DNA from: CAZMGG01 sp964565715
Lineage (GTDB): Bacteria > Planctomycetota > UBA1135 > UBA2386
Reading direction: 5' to 3'
DNA: 31,812 nt
NCBI GenBank assembly: GCA_964565715.1
Contig: CAZMGG010000061.1
Coordinates: forward strand, 1-31,812
Part shown: positions 18,987 through 27,350 of the stretch, piece by piece
Position numbering within the stretch: the first letter of the stretch is position 1
How the letters are laid out: every line of letters begins with the position of its first letter
The notes under the pieces: model-generated
Databases searched by the model: none
Told to the model about the DNA's origin: nothing
The model's input: only the letters and a program-made list of their open reading frames with translations
Made by a program: the position numbers and the translations under genes

Positions 18987-21038
18987 GTGACGCCAGCGAC
19001 ATCCGACGGGCTGATCGGACATGCCCGGCGGCTCATTGGCCTGACCAGTCTGCCCGAGATCCTCGCGACCACCTGTCGGGAGGCGCTGGTCCGGTCTGAT
19101 GGCCTGGTCGCTTTCGGCTGCCACGCGCCGCCAGGTCATGGCTGGGAACGGCACCTGCTGGTGCGCGTGCCGGGACCGGAGCCACCGGCGGCGGCTGAGT
19201 CGTCTGCCCTGTTCGCCATCCACCGCCGGTTGGCGGGCGCCCGGGTGCCGCTCATCCTGCAGCGCAATGACGAGACGGCCAGGATCTTCGCCGCGTTGTT
19301 GCCCGGTGCCGGTGATTGCCTGCTGGCAGTGCCCCTGCTGCACCGTTCGCGTCGGGTCCTGGGAGCCCTGGTGGTGGGTGATCACGCGGTCAGCATCGAC
19401 GAGGAGAGTAGACGGACCCTCATGCAGGACTTGTCGGGGCTCGCCGAGCTGGCGGTTGCCGCCATGGAGAGCGCGCAACGCCTGCATCTTGCCCGGCGGG
19501 ATCAGGAACGCCTGCAGCTGCTCGCGGAGGCCAGCGAGGAGGCGCTCTGGGACTGGAACCTGGAGACCGAGGACTACTGGTGGGGCGGCGGCATCCAGAA
19601 GCTGCTGGGCCCGGGCGACGTGGAGGTGCAGTTGCTGCCGTGGTGGAAGCTGGAACGGATCCATCCCGATGACGCGCCCCGCGTCCGGCGATCCCTGGAC
19701 GCTGCGCTGGCCGATCTCGGTGCCATCCAATGGCAGGAGGAATACCGGTTCCTGCGCGCCGACGGCTCCGTGATCCTGGTGGAGGACCGCGGCTACATCC
19801 TGCGGGAATCCCATGGCCGCGCCTATCGGATGACCGGTTCGATGCGCGACATCACCGCCTACCGGCGCCTGCTGGCCCGGGAGACCGAGGCGCGGGCCGA
19901 GGCAGAGCGCGCCAACCGCGCCAAGGACGAGTTCCTCGCCATGCTCGGGCACGAGTTGCGCAATCCTCTAGCTCCCATCCTGACCGCGACGGAGCTGCTG
20001 CGCCTGCGCGGGGCCAATGGCGTCGAGCGGGAACGGACCGTGATCGAACGGCAGGCCCGGCACATGGTGCGCCTGGTGGACGACCTGCTGGACGTGTCGC
20101 GGGTGGCGACCGGCAAGATCGAGTTGCAGACGGAGATCGTGGATCTCGGGGAGGTGGTGGCCAAGGCCATCGAGATGGCCAGTCCGATCATCGAGGAGCG
20201 ACGACATCACCTGCATGTGAAGCTGGCGGGGCGCTCGTTGCCGGTCGAGGCCGATCCGGCCCGCCTTGCCCAGGTCCTCACCAACCTGTTGGCCAATGCC
20301 GCCAAGTACACGCGCCCCGCGGGGAACATCACCGTCACCCTCGAGCGAGACGGGGACCAGGCGGAAGTGGTCGTTGCCGACAACGGCATCGGGATCGACC
20401 GGGACATGCTGCCTCGCATCTTCGACATGTTCGTCCAGAGTCGGCAGTCCTTGGATCGGTCCCAGGGTGGTCTGGGGCTCGGTCTCACCATTGCCCGCAA
20501 CCTGGTCACCCTGCACGGGGGCACCCTCACCGCCCACAGCGAGGGCCCGGGGCATGGCAGCCAGTTCCGGCTGCGCCTCGATCTGAAGCGCGCCGGGGCG
20601 CAGGCAGGTTCCGACGGCGTCGATCCCCTCTCCCGTCCGCCGCAAGTGGCCGCCGATGAGATCCGCCGCATCCTGGTGGTGGACGACAACCAGGACGCCG
20701 GTGAGATGCTGGGTCACTGGCTGACCAGCCGAGGCCATGACGTCCGCCTCGCCCTGGACGGACCGGCGGCCCTGCGGATCGCGGCGGAGTTCGCGCCGGA
20801 GATCGTGTTGTTGGACCTGGGGCTGCCCGTCATGGATGGCTTCGAGGTGGCCCGTACCCTCCGTCAGCGATCGTCGATGCCGCTCCTGCTGATCGCGCTC
20901 ACCGGCTATGGCCAGGAGAGCGATCGAGATCAGGTCCGGGCGGCGAGCTTCGATGCCCATCTCGTCAAGCCAGTGGACGGGGCCCGCCTGGAACAGGTGA
21001 TGGCGCAACTCTCCGCTGCCCGGCGGCAACAGGCCTGA
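18987..21038 (+). CDS. Hybrid histidine kinase (GAF-PAS-HisKA-HATPase-REC)
   Basis: The GTG start with a TGAGGT ribosome site overlapping the previous stop gives 683 residues without membrane segments, so the kinase is soluble. Domains in order are: a GAF-like domain (about 10-165); a PAS domain of the PAS_3 type (about 175-295, with ALWDWNLET and YRMTGSMRDIT); HisKA with His322 in MLGHELRNPLAP; HATPase with the N box NLLANAAKYT, DNGIGID and GGLGLGL; and a receiver with phosphoacceptor Asp610 in LLDLGLPVMDG and Lys661. All catalytic residues are present. There is no output domain, so phosphate probably passes to another protein. The five-base gap to the MEDS gene indicates co-transcription and a shared signal. 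Confidence 0.94.
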   Translation: MTPATSDGLIGHARRLIGLTSLPEILATTCREALVRSDGLVAFGCHAPPGHGWERHLLVRVPGPEPPAAAESSALFAIHRRLAGARVPLILQRNDETARIFAALLPGAGDCLLAVPLLHRSRRVLGALVVGDHAVSIDEESRRTLMQDLSGLAELAVAAMESAQRLHLARRDQERLQLLAEASEEALWDWNLETEDYWWGGGIQKLLGPGDVEVQLLPWWKLERIHPDDAPRVRRSLDAALADLGAIQWQEEYRFLRADGSVILVEDRGYILRESHGRAYRMTGSMRDITAYRRLLARETEARAEAERANRAKDEFLAMLGHELRNPLAPILTATELLRLRGANGVERERTVIERQARHMVRLVDDLLDVSRVATGKIELQTEIVDLGEVVAKAIEMASPIIEERRHHLHVKLAGRSLPVEADPARLAQVLTNLLANAAKYTRPAGNITVTLERDGDQAEVVVADNGIGIDRDMLPRIFDMFVQSRQSLDRSQGGLGLGLTIARNLVTLHGGTLTAHSEGPGHGSQFRLRLDLKRAGAQAGSDGVDPLSRPPQVAADEIRRILVVDDNQDAGEMLGHWLTSRGHDVRLALDGPAALRIAAEFAPEIVLLDLGLPVMDGFEVARTLRQRSSMPLLLIALTGYGQESDRDQVRAASFDAHLVKPVDGARLEQVMAQLSAARRQQA

Positions 21039-21045
21039 TCCGGAG

Positions 21046-21618
21046 CTACTTCTTCGGCAGCACGATCGGCGCCGGCAGCGGCTTGCCCTCGGGCACGAAC
21101 CTCATCGAGATCGAGTTGACGCAGTGGCGGGTGTTCTTGGCGGTGAAGCCCTCGCCGCGGAAGACGTGGCCGAGGTGGCCCTGGCAGTTGGCGCAGACGA
21201 TCTCGACGCGCACGCCGTCGGCGTCGCGGTGGCGCTCCACCGCGCCCTGGATCTCGTCGTCGAAGCTGGGCCAGCCGCAGCCGCTGTGGAACTTGTCGGT
21301 GGACCGGTACAGCGCCGCGTTGCACTGGCGGCAGACGTAGGTGCCGGCGGCCTCCAGGTCGGTGTACTCGCCGATGCCGGGCCGCTCGGTGCCCTTGTGC
21401 AGGATCACGTAGGACTCCGCCGGCGTGAGCGGGTTGTAGGCGGCGGGGGTGGTGGGCGCCCTGTCGGCGGGCTTCGGGTCGGGCCGGGTCATGGCGGTTT
21501 CCTGGGTCTCGGAGGTCGAGGGGGTCGGGCCGGTCGATCCGGGCTCCGGCGCGCCGCAGGCGGCGAACAGCAGCAGGACGACGGGGGCGACGCAGACGGA
21601 CAGGGTGGAACGGATCAT
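21046..21618 (-). CDS. msrB: Lipoprotein peptide-methionine (R)-S-oxide reductase
   Basis: It reduces methionine-R-sulfoxide in oxidised proteins. The 190-residue product starts with a lipoprotein signal (LLFAAC, lipid-modified Cys21), then a Pro/Thr-rich linker to about 60. The MsrB domain has zinc ligands C96/C99 (CRQC) and C142/C145 (CANC), HSGCGWPSFDD around 111-121, and the catalytic Cys166 in RHCVNSISMRF. This is the Cys form, not the Sec form. The lipobox places it at the envelope, so it repairs exported proteins. It is convergent with the kinase, with seven bases between, and follows the Fic gene on the same strand after 104 bases. The electron donor is not encoded next to it. Confidence 0.95.
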   Translation of the reverse strand: MIRSTLSVCVAPVVLLLFAACGAPEPGSTGPTPSTSETQETAMTRPDPKPADRAPTTPAAYNPLTPAESYVILHKGTERPGIGEYTDLEAAGTYVCRQCNAALYRSTDKFHSGCGWPSFDDEIQGAVERHRDADGVRVEIVCANCQGHLGHVFRGEGFTAKNTRHCVNSISMRFVPEGKPLPAPIVLPKK

Positions 21619-21660
21619 GGCTTCAGGTCTCGTGCCGCGGGGCAGTGTGCCACGACCGGC

Positions 21661-21684
21661 GGGGCCGCTGCTACGCGCGGCCCC
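21661..21684 (-). terminator. Hairpin between fic and msrB, weak terminator candidate
   Basis: GGGGCCG (21661-21667) and CGGCCCC (21678-21684) form a 7-bp stem around a 10-base loop in the 104-base gap. There is no T-run on the minus strand. It could terminate fic transcription partly or shape the msrB leader. Confidence 0.25.
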
Positions 21685-21722
21685 CGGTTTCGGTCCGTGC
21701 CGCGTGCCGCTGGCCTGCTCGA

Positions 21723-22895
21723 TCAGGCCGACCCGGTGGTCTCGGTCCCCTCGTTGAGGATGTCGAGGTACTGACCATAGGCGAACACTCGGTAGCGCTG
21801 CTTGCCGGTCAATTCCCGCGTGATGCCCAGCTCCCGCAGCATCTCCATGCCGGAACTGCAGGTGGGAAAGCTGAGGCCGGTGACGCTGGCGACCTGCTGC
21901 AGCGTCGTGACCGGGAACCGCTTGAGGGCATCGAGCACGCGCAGCGCCGAGTTGGCCTTGCGCCGCTTCTGCCGGACCGTGGACAGGTCCGCCTCGAACA
22001 GGGCCATCAGGCGTCGGACGGTCTCGACGGCGCCGTTCGCGGTCCGGGTCACGCCATCCAGGAAGAAGTCGAGCCATGCCTCCCAGTCGCCGTCATGGCG
22101 GACCTCGTCCAGCAGTCGGTAGTAGTCGCGGCGATGCTGCTTGAAGTAGAGACTCAGGTACAGCAGCGGCTCTCGGAGGACCTGGGCCTCGCAGAGCAGG
22201 AGGGTGATCAGCAGCCGCCCGACGCGGCCGTTGCCGTCCAGGAAGGGGTGGATGGTCTCGAACTGCACGTGGGCGAGGGCGGTGCGGACCAGGGCGGGAA
22301 GGCCGTCGTCGCGGCGGTGCAGGAAGCGCTCCAGGGCCGACATGCAGTCGGCGACCCGATCGGGAGGAGGAGGCACGAAGTGGGCGTTGCCGGGACGCGA
22401 TCCGCCGATCCAGTTCTGGCTGGTCCGGAAGTGTCCAGGATCCATCCGGCTGCCGCGCCCACGTTCCAGCAGCCGGCCGTGGATCTCGCAGATCAGGCGA
22501 TTGCTGAGCGGGAAGCCGCCGCGGAGTCGGGCGAGGCCATGCTGCATCGCGGCCACGTAGTTCGACACCTCGACCACGTCGTCGAGGGGGGCGCCGGGCG
22601 CCTGTTCGATCTCGAAGAGCAGCAGATCGGACAGCGACGACTGCGTGCCCTCGATCTGGGAGGACAGCAGGGCTTCCTTGCGGACGTAGGTGTAGAGGAA
22701 GAGATCCGGCTGCGGCAGCAGGGTGGACACGCTGTCGAGTCGACCCACGGCCAGGTGCGCCTGCTCGAGCGCCTGGTGCATGGATCCGGTCAACGCGATG
22801 GGAGGGTCCGGTGGCAGGTCCCTCGGGAGGAAGGCGCGGACGGGCTCGCCGCCAGTCAAGGCTGTCTGGATGGTGCCGGTGGCGCCGCGTCGCAT
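21723..22895 (-). CDS. fic: Fic-domain AMPylase with N-terminal inhibitory helix
   Basis: The ATG is preceded by AGGAG (plus-strand 22907-22911), 11 bases upstream. Of 390 residues, the Fic core carries the complete motif HPFLDGNGRVGR (216-227), with catalytic His216 and both Arg residues. Fic enzymes transfer AMP from ATP to hydroxyl side chains of target proteins. The inhibitory motif SSQIEG (78-83; S-x-x-x-E-G) is in the N-terminal helix, making this a class II, self-restrained enzyme that needs no separate antitoxin. A winged-helix-like C-terminal domain (about 313-378) suggests DNA or protein binding, as in the Shewanella-type Fic proteins. The length fits that group. The target is unknown. 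The codon use looks a little less GC-biased than in the Bat operon. Confidence 0.94.
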   Translation of the reverse strand: MRRGATGTIQTALTGGEPVRAFLPRDLPPDPPIALTGSMHQALEQAHLAVGRLDSVSTLLPQPDLFLYTYVRKEALLSSQIEGTQSSLSDLLLFEIEQAPGAPLDDVVEVSNYVAAMQHGLARLRGGFPLSNRLICEIHGRLLERGRGSRMDPGHFRTSQNWIGGSRPGNAHFVPPPPDRVADCMSALERFLHRRDDGLPALVRTALAHVQFETIHPFLDGNGRVGRLLITLLLCEAQVLREPLLYLSLYFKQHRRDYYRLLDEVRHDGDWEAWLDFFLDGVTRTANGAVETVRRLMALFEADLSTVRQKRRKANSALRVLDALKRFPVTTLQQVASVTGLSFPTCSSGMEMLRELGITRELTGKQRYRVFAYGQYLDILNEGTETTGSA

Positions 22896-22911
22896 GGAAG
22901 CTGCTACTCCT

Positions 22912-22975
22912 AATTCAAATTCTCACCGTGGCCGCGCCGGTAACTAAAAAATACGCCACTTTTTTTGATAAGTGG
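22912..22975. promoter_or_regulatory. AT-rich island with dyad upstream of fic
   Basis: This stretch holds runs of A and T that are very unusual for the window, including TAAAAAATA and a seven-T run. CCACTT (22956-22961) and AAGTGG (22970-22975) form an inverted repeat. It lies between the divergent fic and DUF2723 genes, so it probably carries the fic promoter and perhaps an operator. No well-spaced -35/-10 pair could be fixed on either strand. Confidence 0.4.
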
Positions 22976-23023
22976 GCCGATCGCGCCTTGGGCGGCTTCC
23001 TAAGCTGCGCCTTCCCGCCGCCG

Positions 23024-24832
23024 ATGGCCATCCGCCCCCGACCAAGCCTGTCAGGCCTGCTGGCCTGGGTCCTCCCCTTCGCGGTCTACGCCCTCACCAC
23101 GCCGCCGGGGCCGGGGCTCGACGACGCCGCCGAACTGGGCCTGGTGACGGCGCACTGGAGCGTGGCGCACCCGCCGGGCTTCCCGCTGTGGACCGCCCTG
23201 GCGCACCTCTGGCAGCTGGCCGGCAGCCTCGACCTGCTGTCGGCGGCGCTCGGCGCCACCGCGAGCTGCCTGCTGTTCGTGGCCAACGCGCGGTTGCTGG
23301 CGGTGCTGCTGCCGGCCACCAGCCCCGCGACGATCCGGTTCGCCGCGTTCACGGCGGCGCTGGGCTCGGCGTTCGGCGCGGTCACCTGGCAGTGGTCGAA
23401 CGCCGTCGAGGTCTACGCCCTGCAGGGCTGCGCCACGGCGCTCGTGCTCTACGGGCTGGCGCTGGACCCGCGGACCCATGGCCGCTGCGGCGCCGTGCTG
23501 ATCGGCCTCGGCGCCGGCATCGGCCTGCAGAACCACAGCGTCTCGATGCTGCTGTTCCTGCCCCTGGCGGTGCTGCTGCAACGGGCCACGTGGGGCGTGA
23601 CCCGATTCCGGCTCGCCGCGGCCGTCGCCGCCGGCATCGTCGTGCTGGGCTGCGGGCTGCTGCTGTGGCGCGGGCAGGGGGTCTACGTGTTCGAGTTCGG
23701 CAACCCCGACAACCTGCGGCGGCTGTGGCATCACCTGTCCGGCGGCTTCTACGGCGAAGGCGTGCTGCGGGAAGGCGCCGACCATCGCGGCCGGTTCGGG
23801 TTCCTGCTCGGCGTGATCGGCGCGCACTTCTGGTTGCTGGCTGCACCGGCGCTGCTCGGGCTGTGGCTGCTGGCGCGGCGGCACCTGGCGCTGACGCTCG
23901 GGCTGGTGGGCTACCTGCTGGCGCTGGTGCTGCTGCAGAGCAGCCGTGCCACCGTCGCCAACCTGGACAGCTACCTGATCCCGGCCCTGCTGGCGCTGTC
24001 GCTGCCCCTCTCGCTCGGCTGCGCTCACCTGCTGCGCGGGCGTTGGCACTTCGTGGTGGCCCTGCTGCTGGTGGTCGCGTCCGTGGCGTTGAACTGGCGG
24101 GCCTGCGATCGCCGCGGCTACGGGCCCGGCGAGGCCGTGCTGGCCGATCTCGCTGCGTCGGCGCCGCAGCGGGCGGTGCTGGTGCTGTCCAACTGGGACC
24201 AGCGCATGCTGGCGATGCTGGGACAGGACCAGCAGGGCTGGCGGCCGGACGTGCTGCTGGTGCCGAGCGACGGCAAGGGCACCAACCGGCAGTGCCTGGA
24301 GGCAGCACAGCCGGACCTGGTGGCGGCGCTGCAGCCGGAGTACGGCGCCTGGCTCGACACGGTGGCGGCGATCGATCCCGACTACGTGTTCACCGACTGG
24401 TACCAGGTCACCAGCAAGGAACAGCACGAGGCCTACCAGGCGTTCGCCCGCAAGCTGTTGAACGTCGCCCGGGCCCAGGGCCGGCCGGTGGTCGTCGATC
24501 GGGCGACGCTGGCGTTCTGGCTGAAGGGCGAGGTGGTCACCGCGGGCTGGGCGCATCCGAGCGGCATGCTGTTCGCGATCGGCGAGCCCACACCTGAGCC
24601 CCTGCCGTTCCCGGTGACCGGTGACTGGCTGGAGCATCCGTTCCTGCCGGGCGACCTGTGCGCGGCGGCGGTGCTGCGCGACTACCAGCAGGTGGCACGG
24701 CAGATGCTCGGCTACTGGAAGTTCCGCGGCGACCGCGCGCGGCAGGCGGCCCTCGAGACACAGGTGCGGCGGATCGACGCGGCGGCCGCCCGGTTCCGCA
24801 CGGGCAAGGGTTTCCTGGGCTGGAAGGACTGA
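23024..24832 (+). CDS. DUF2723-family polytopic membrane protein
   Basis: The ATG at 23024 gives 602 residues; earlier in-frame codons run into the AT-rich fic promoter. Residues 33-57 (beginning DDAAELGLVTAHWSVAHPPG) match the DUF2723 signature of an acidic first loop followed by a His-Pro-Pro-Gly turn. About ten hydrophobic helices fill residues 10-370, followed by a soluble domain of some 230 residues. The family belongs to the GT-C-like glycosyltransferase group (relatives include TMEM260 O-mannosyltransferase), where the acidic loop binds the lipid-linked sugar donor. A glycosyl-transfer role is therefore inferred, with donor and acceptor unknown. The sulfatase gene follows after 29 bases and is probably co-transcribed. 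Confidence 0.8.
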   Translation: MAIRPRPSLSGLLAWVLPFAVYALTTPPGPGLDDAAELGLVTAHWSVAHPPGFPLWTALAHLWQLAGSLDLLSAALGATASCLLFVANARLLAVLLPATSPATIRFAAFTAALGSAFGAVTWQWSNAVEVYALQGCATALVLYGLALDPRTHGRCGAVLIGLGAGIGLQNHSVSMLLFLPLAVLLQRATWGVTRFRLAAAVAAGIVVLGCGLLLWRGQGVYVFEFGNPDNLRRLWHHLSGGFYGEGVLREGADHRGRFGFLLGVIGAHFWLLAAPALLGLWLLARRHLALTLGLVGYLLALVLLQSSRATVANLDSYLIPALLALSLPLSLGCAHLLRGRWHFVVALLLVVASVALNWRACDRRGYGPGEAVLADLAASAPQRAVLVLSNWDQRMLAMLGQDQQGWRPDVLLVPSDGKGTNRQCLEAAQPDLVAALQPEYGAWLDTVAAIDPDYVFTDWYQVTSKEQHEAYQAFARKLLNVARAQGRPVVVDRATLAFWLKGEVVTAGWAHPSGMLFAIGEPTPEPLPFPVTGDWLEHPFLPGDLCAAAVLRDYQQVARQMLGYWKFRGDRARQAALETQVRRIDAAAARFRTGKGFLGWKD

Positions 24833-24861
24833 GCCCGGCGGGGCCCGGCTACCCTGGGGCG

Positions 24862-26901
24862 ATGGTCCGCCCGCGCGCCGTCCTCGCGTTCCTCGCCTGC
24901 ATCGTCGTCCTGCCGCTCGGCGCCCAGCAGAACCTCGCCGGCAGTCGTCCGAACATCCTGTTCGTGTTCAGCGACGACCACGCCGCCCACGCCATCTCGG
25001 CCTACGGCTCGCGCATCAACCAGACCCCCAACATCGACCGGATCGCGCGGTCGGGGCTGCTGTTCCGCAACAACTTCTGCGGCAACGCCCTGTGCGGGCC
25101 GTCGCGGGCCACGATCCTGACCGGGCTGCACAGCCACGGCAATGGCTTCATGCGCAACGGCAACACGTTCGACGGCGACCAGCCGACCTTCGTCAAGCGG
25201 CTGCAGCAGGTCGGCTACCAGACCGCGGTGATCGGCAAGTGGCACCTGACCTCGGATCCGCAGGGCTTCGACCACTGGATGGTGCTGCCGGACCAGGGGC
25301 AGTACTACAACCCGGACTTCCTGACCAAGGACGGCCGCGTGCGCATGGAGGGGCACGCCACCGACATCACCACCGATCTGGCCCTGCTCTGGCTGGAGCA
25401 GCGCGATCCGCAGCGGCCGTTCGTGCTGATGTGCCAGCACAAGGCGCCGCATCGCAACTGGCTGCCGGCGCCGCATGACCTCGGCCTCTATCGCGACCGC
25501 GATCTGCCGGAGCCGCCGACGCTGTTCGACGAGCACCAGGATCGGGCGGCACCCCTGCGGGCCCAGGAGATGTCGATCGCCCGGGACCTCTACCTGCACT
25601 ACGACCTGATGGTGCCGCCGACCGCCGAGGAACGGCCGCGGCTGACGCCGTTGGACCGGAGCTGGGACGCGCAGCGGCGGCGGATGACCGAGGCGCAGCG
25701 GGCGGCCTGGGACGAGGCGTTCGCCGAGGAGGACGCGGCGTTCCGGCGCGAGGATCCGCAGGGTCGTGAACGGGTGCGCTGGGTGTACCAGCGCTACATC
25801 AAGAACTACCTGCGCTGCGTCGCCGGCGTCGATCGCAGCGTCGGCCGGCTGCTGGACTGGCTCGACGCGCACCCGGACGTGAAGCGCAACACGCTGGTGA
25901 TCTACAGCTCGGACCAGGGCTTCTTCCTCGGCGACCACGGCTTCTACGACAAGCGCTGGATGTACGAGGAGAGCCTGCGCATGCCGCTGGTGATGAGCTG
26001 GCCGGGACACCTGCCGGAGGGGCAGGAGGTCACCGCACTGACCCAGAACATCGACTTCGCGCCGACCTTCGTCGAACTGGCCGGCGCCCAGGCGCTGGCG
26101 GGCGCCCACGGCACCAGCCTGCTGCCGGTCATGACCGGCAAGGCGCCGGCGGACTGGCGCGACGCGATCTACTACCACTTCTACGAGTCGACGGCGGTGC
26201 ACGAGGTGGCGGCCCACTTCGGCGTGCGCACCGACCGCCACAAGCTGATCCGCTACTACGAGCCGCGCTTCGACGCCTGGGAGCTGTTCGACCTGCAGAA
26301 GGATCCGCAGGAGATGCGCTCGCTGGCCGACGATCCCGCCTACGCCGAGGTGCGGGCGGACCTCGAGCGGCGGCTGGCGGCGCTGCGCGCCCGCTACGGC
26401 GATCGCACCGGCGAGCTGGGGGACGGCCGCTTCACGGTCACCGGCGGCATCGCCTGGTTGCGGCCCGAGGGCAAGGGTCTGCGGGTGTGGGCCAACACCG
26501 GCGGCGGCTATGCCCTGCAGCCCCAGGAGCTGACCGGGCGGCACGAGTTCACCACCACGCTGCGCTCCGCGGGCGGCCGCCAGCTGCGTAACGGCTTCCT
26601 GGTGTTCGGCGGCAAGGATCCGCGCCGGCAGCAGGTGCGCGCCGGCATCGAGTTCGGCGCCCGCAGCCTCGCCATCGTCGGGCCCGGCGCCGGCGTGCGC
26701 GAGGCGGCGGCGATCGAGTGGGACGGTTCGTCGGCGGTGCAGCTGAAGGTCACCCTCGACGTGCCGGCGCGGCGCATCGTCGCCGAGGCGATGGGCCAGA
26801 AGGTCGAGCAGGCGCTGCCGCCGGAGTGGCAGGCCGTCACCGCCTGGGGCTACGGCGGCAGCAACGCCGAGACGGTGTTCGGCGAGGTCGCGGTGCGCTG
26901 A
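24862..26901 (+). CDS. Secreted formylglycine sulfatase with C-terminal accessory domain
   Basis: The ATG gives 679 residues with a signal peptide ending near LPLGAQQ. The type I sulfatase core shows metal-binding FSDDH (Asp38, Asp39), the active-site signature C78-GPSRATILTG in which the Cys is converted to formylglycine, IGKWHL, and SSDQGFFLGDHGFYDKRWMYEES. It hydrolyses sulfate esters, probably on polysaccharides, outside the cytoplasm. The core ends near 510. The last 165 residues form a beta-rich module resembling a lectin- or DUF1080-like jelly roll and may bind the substrate. A formylglycine-generating or anaerobic maturase enzyme must be encoded elsewhere. It is convergent with the OsmC gene, with ten bases between. 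Confidence 0.94.
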   Translation: MVRPRAVLAFLACIVVLPLGAQQNLAGSRPNILFVFSDDHAAHAISAYGSRINQTPNIDRIARSGLLFRNNFCGNALCGPSRATILTGLHSHGNGFMRNGNTFDGDQPTFVKRLQQVGYQTAVIGKWHLTSDPQGFDHWMVLPDQGQYYNPDFLTKDGRVRMEGHATDITTDLALLWLEQRDPQRPFVLMCQHKAPHRNWLPAPHDLGLYRDRDLPEPPTLFDEHQDRAAPLRAQEMSIARDLYLHYDLMVPPTAEERPRLTPLDRSWDAQRRRMTEAQRAAWDEAFAEEDAAFRREDPQGRERVRWVYQRYIKNYLRCVAGVDRSVGRLLDWLDAHPDVKRNTLVIYSSDQGFFLGDHGFYDKRWMYEESLRMPLVMSWPGHLPEGQEVTALTQNIDFAPTFVELAGAQALAGAHGTSLLPVMTGKAPADWRDAIYYHFYESTAVHEVAAHFGVRTDRHKLIRYYEPRFDAWELFDLQKDPQEMRSLADDPAYAEVRADLERRLAALRARYGDRTGELGDGRFTVTGGIAWLRPEGKGLRVWANTGGGYALQPQELTGRHEFTTTLRSAGGRQLRNGFLVFGGKDPRRQQVRAGIEFGARSLAIVGPGAGVREAAAIEWDGSSAVQLKVTLDVPARRIVAEAMGQKVEQALPPEWQAVTAWGYGGSNAETVFGEVAVR

Positions 26902-26911
26902 GGCTGTCCGC

Positions 26912-27322
26912 TCAGCAGTCCGGATAGACGAAGGTCAGCGGCGCGTCGATGTCCGGGTGCAGGCTGGCATGCACCGGGCAGCCCCTGGCTGCGGCCTCCA
27001 GTTTCTGCCGCTGCTCGGCGGTGAGGCGGCCCGGCACGCGGATCTCCACCGGCAGGCGGCCGATGCGGCGCGGGTTGCTGTTCATGTGCTTCTGCACGGT
27101 GACCGTGGCGCCCTCGATGGCGATGCCGTTGCGCCGCGCGACGATGCCCATGATGGTCAGCATGCAGGTGCCGAGCGCGGTGCCGACCAGGTCGGTGGGG
27201 GAGAAGTAGCGGCCCTGGCCCTCGTTGTCCTTCGGCGCATCGGTGCGCAGCGTGGCGTCGCTGGGGCCGTGGGTGGCGGTGCAGGAGAGATCGCCGTCGT
27301 AGCGGGCGGTGATGGTGACCAT
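26912..27322 (-). CDS. OsmC-family peroxide-reducing protein
   Basis: The 136-residue product has the OsmC/Ohr fold signature: the first conserved Cys53 in LGTCMLTIMG on the central helix and the second Cys115 in GCPVHASLH. Such proteins reduce organic or other hydroperoxides through the two cysteines, using a dithiol donor. The RYFSPTDLVGTALGTC stretch and lack of extra domains fit the general OsmC/YhfA-like group more than true Ohr. It is the last gene of the five-gene minus operon, 28 bases after the J-domain gene. No signal peptide is present, so it is cytoplasmic. Confidence 0.9.
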   Translation of the reverse strand: MVTITARYDGDLSCTATHGPSDATLRTDAPKDNEGQGRYFSPTDLVGTALGTCMLTIMGIVARRNGIAIEGATVTVQKHMNSNPRRIGRLPVEIRVPGRLTAEQRQKLEAAARGCPVHASLHPDIDAPLTFVYPDC

Positions 27323-27350
27323 GGTCGTCGGGAGCGGTCGGGGTCGTGGT

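Noticed and set aside
21046..21618. MsrB as a selenoprotein
   Set aside because: The catalytic position carries a normal Cys codon (Cys166) and the gene ends in TAG.
21723..22895. Fic as the toxin of a toxin-antitoxin pair
   Set aside because: The inhibitory motif is in the same chain, and no small antitoxin gene lies next to it.
26912..26917. A second Cys-UGA pair at the end of the OsmC gene
   Set aside because: The frame after that TGA runs into the sulfatase gene with no protein-like continuation, so it is an ordinary stop.
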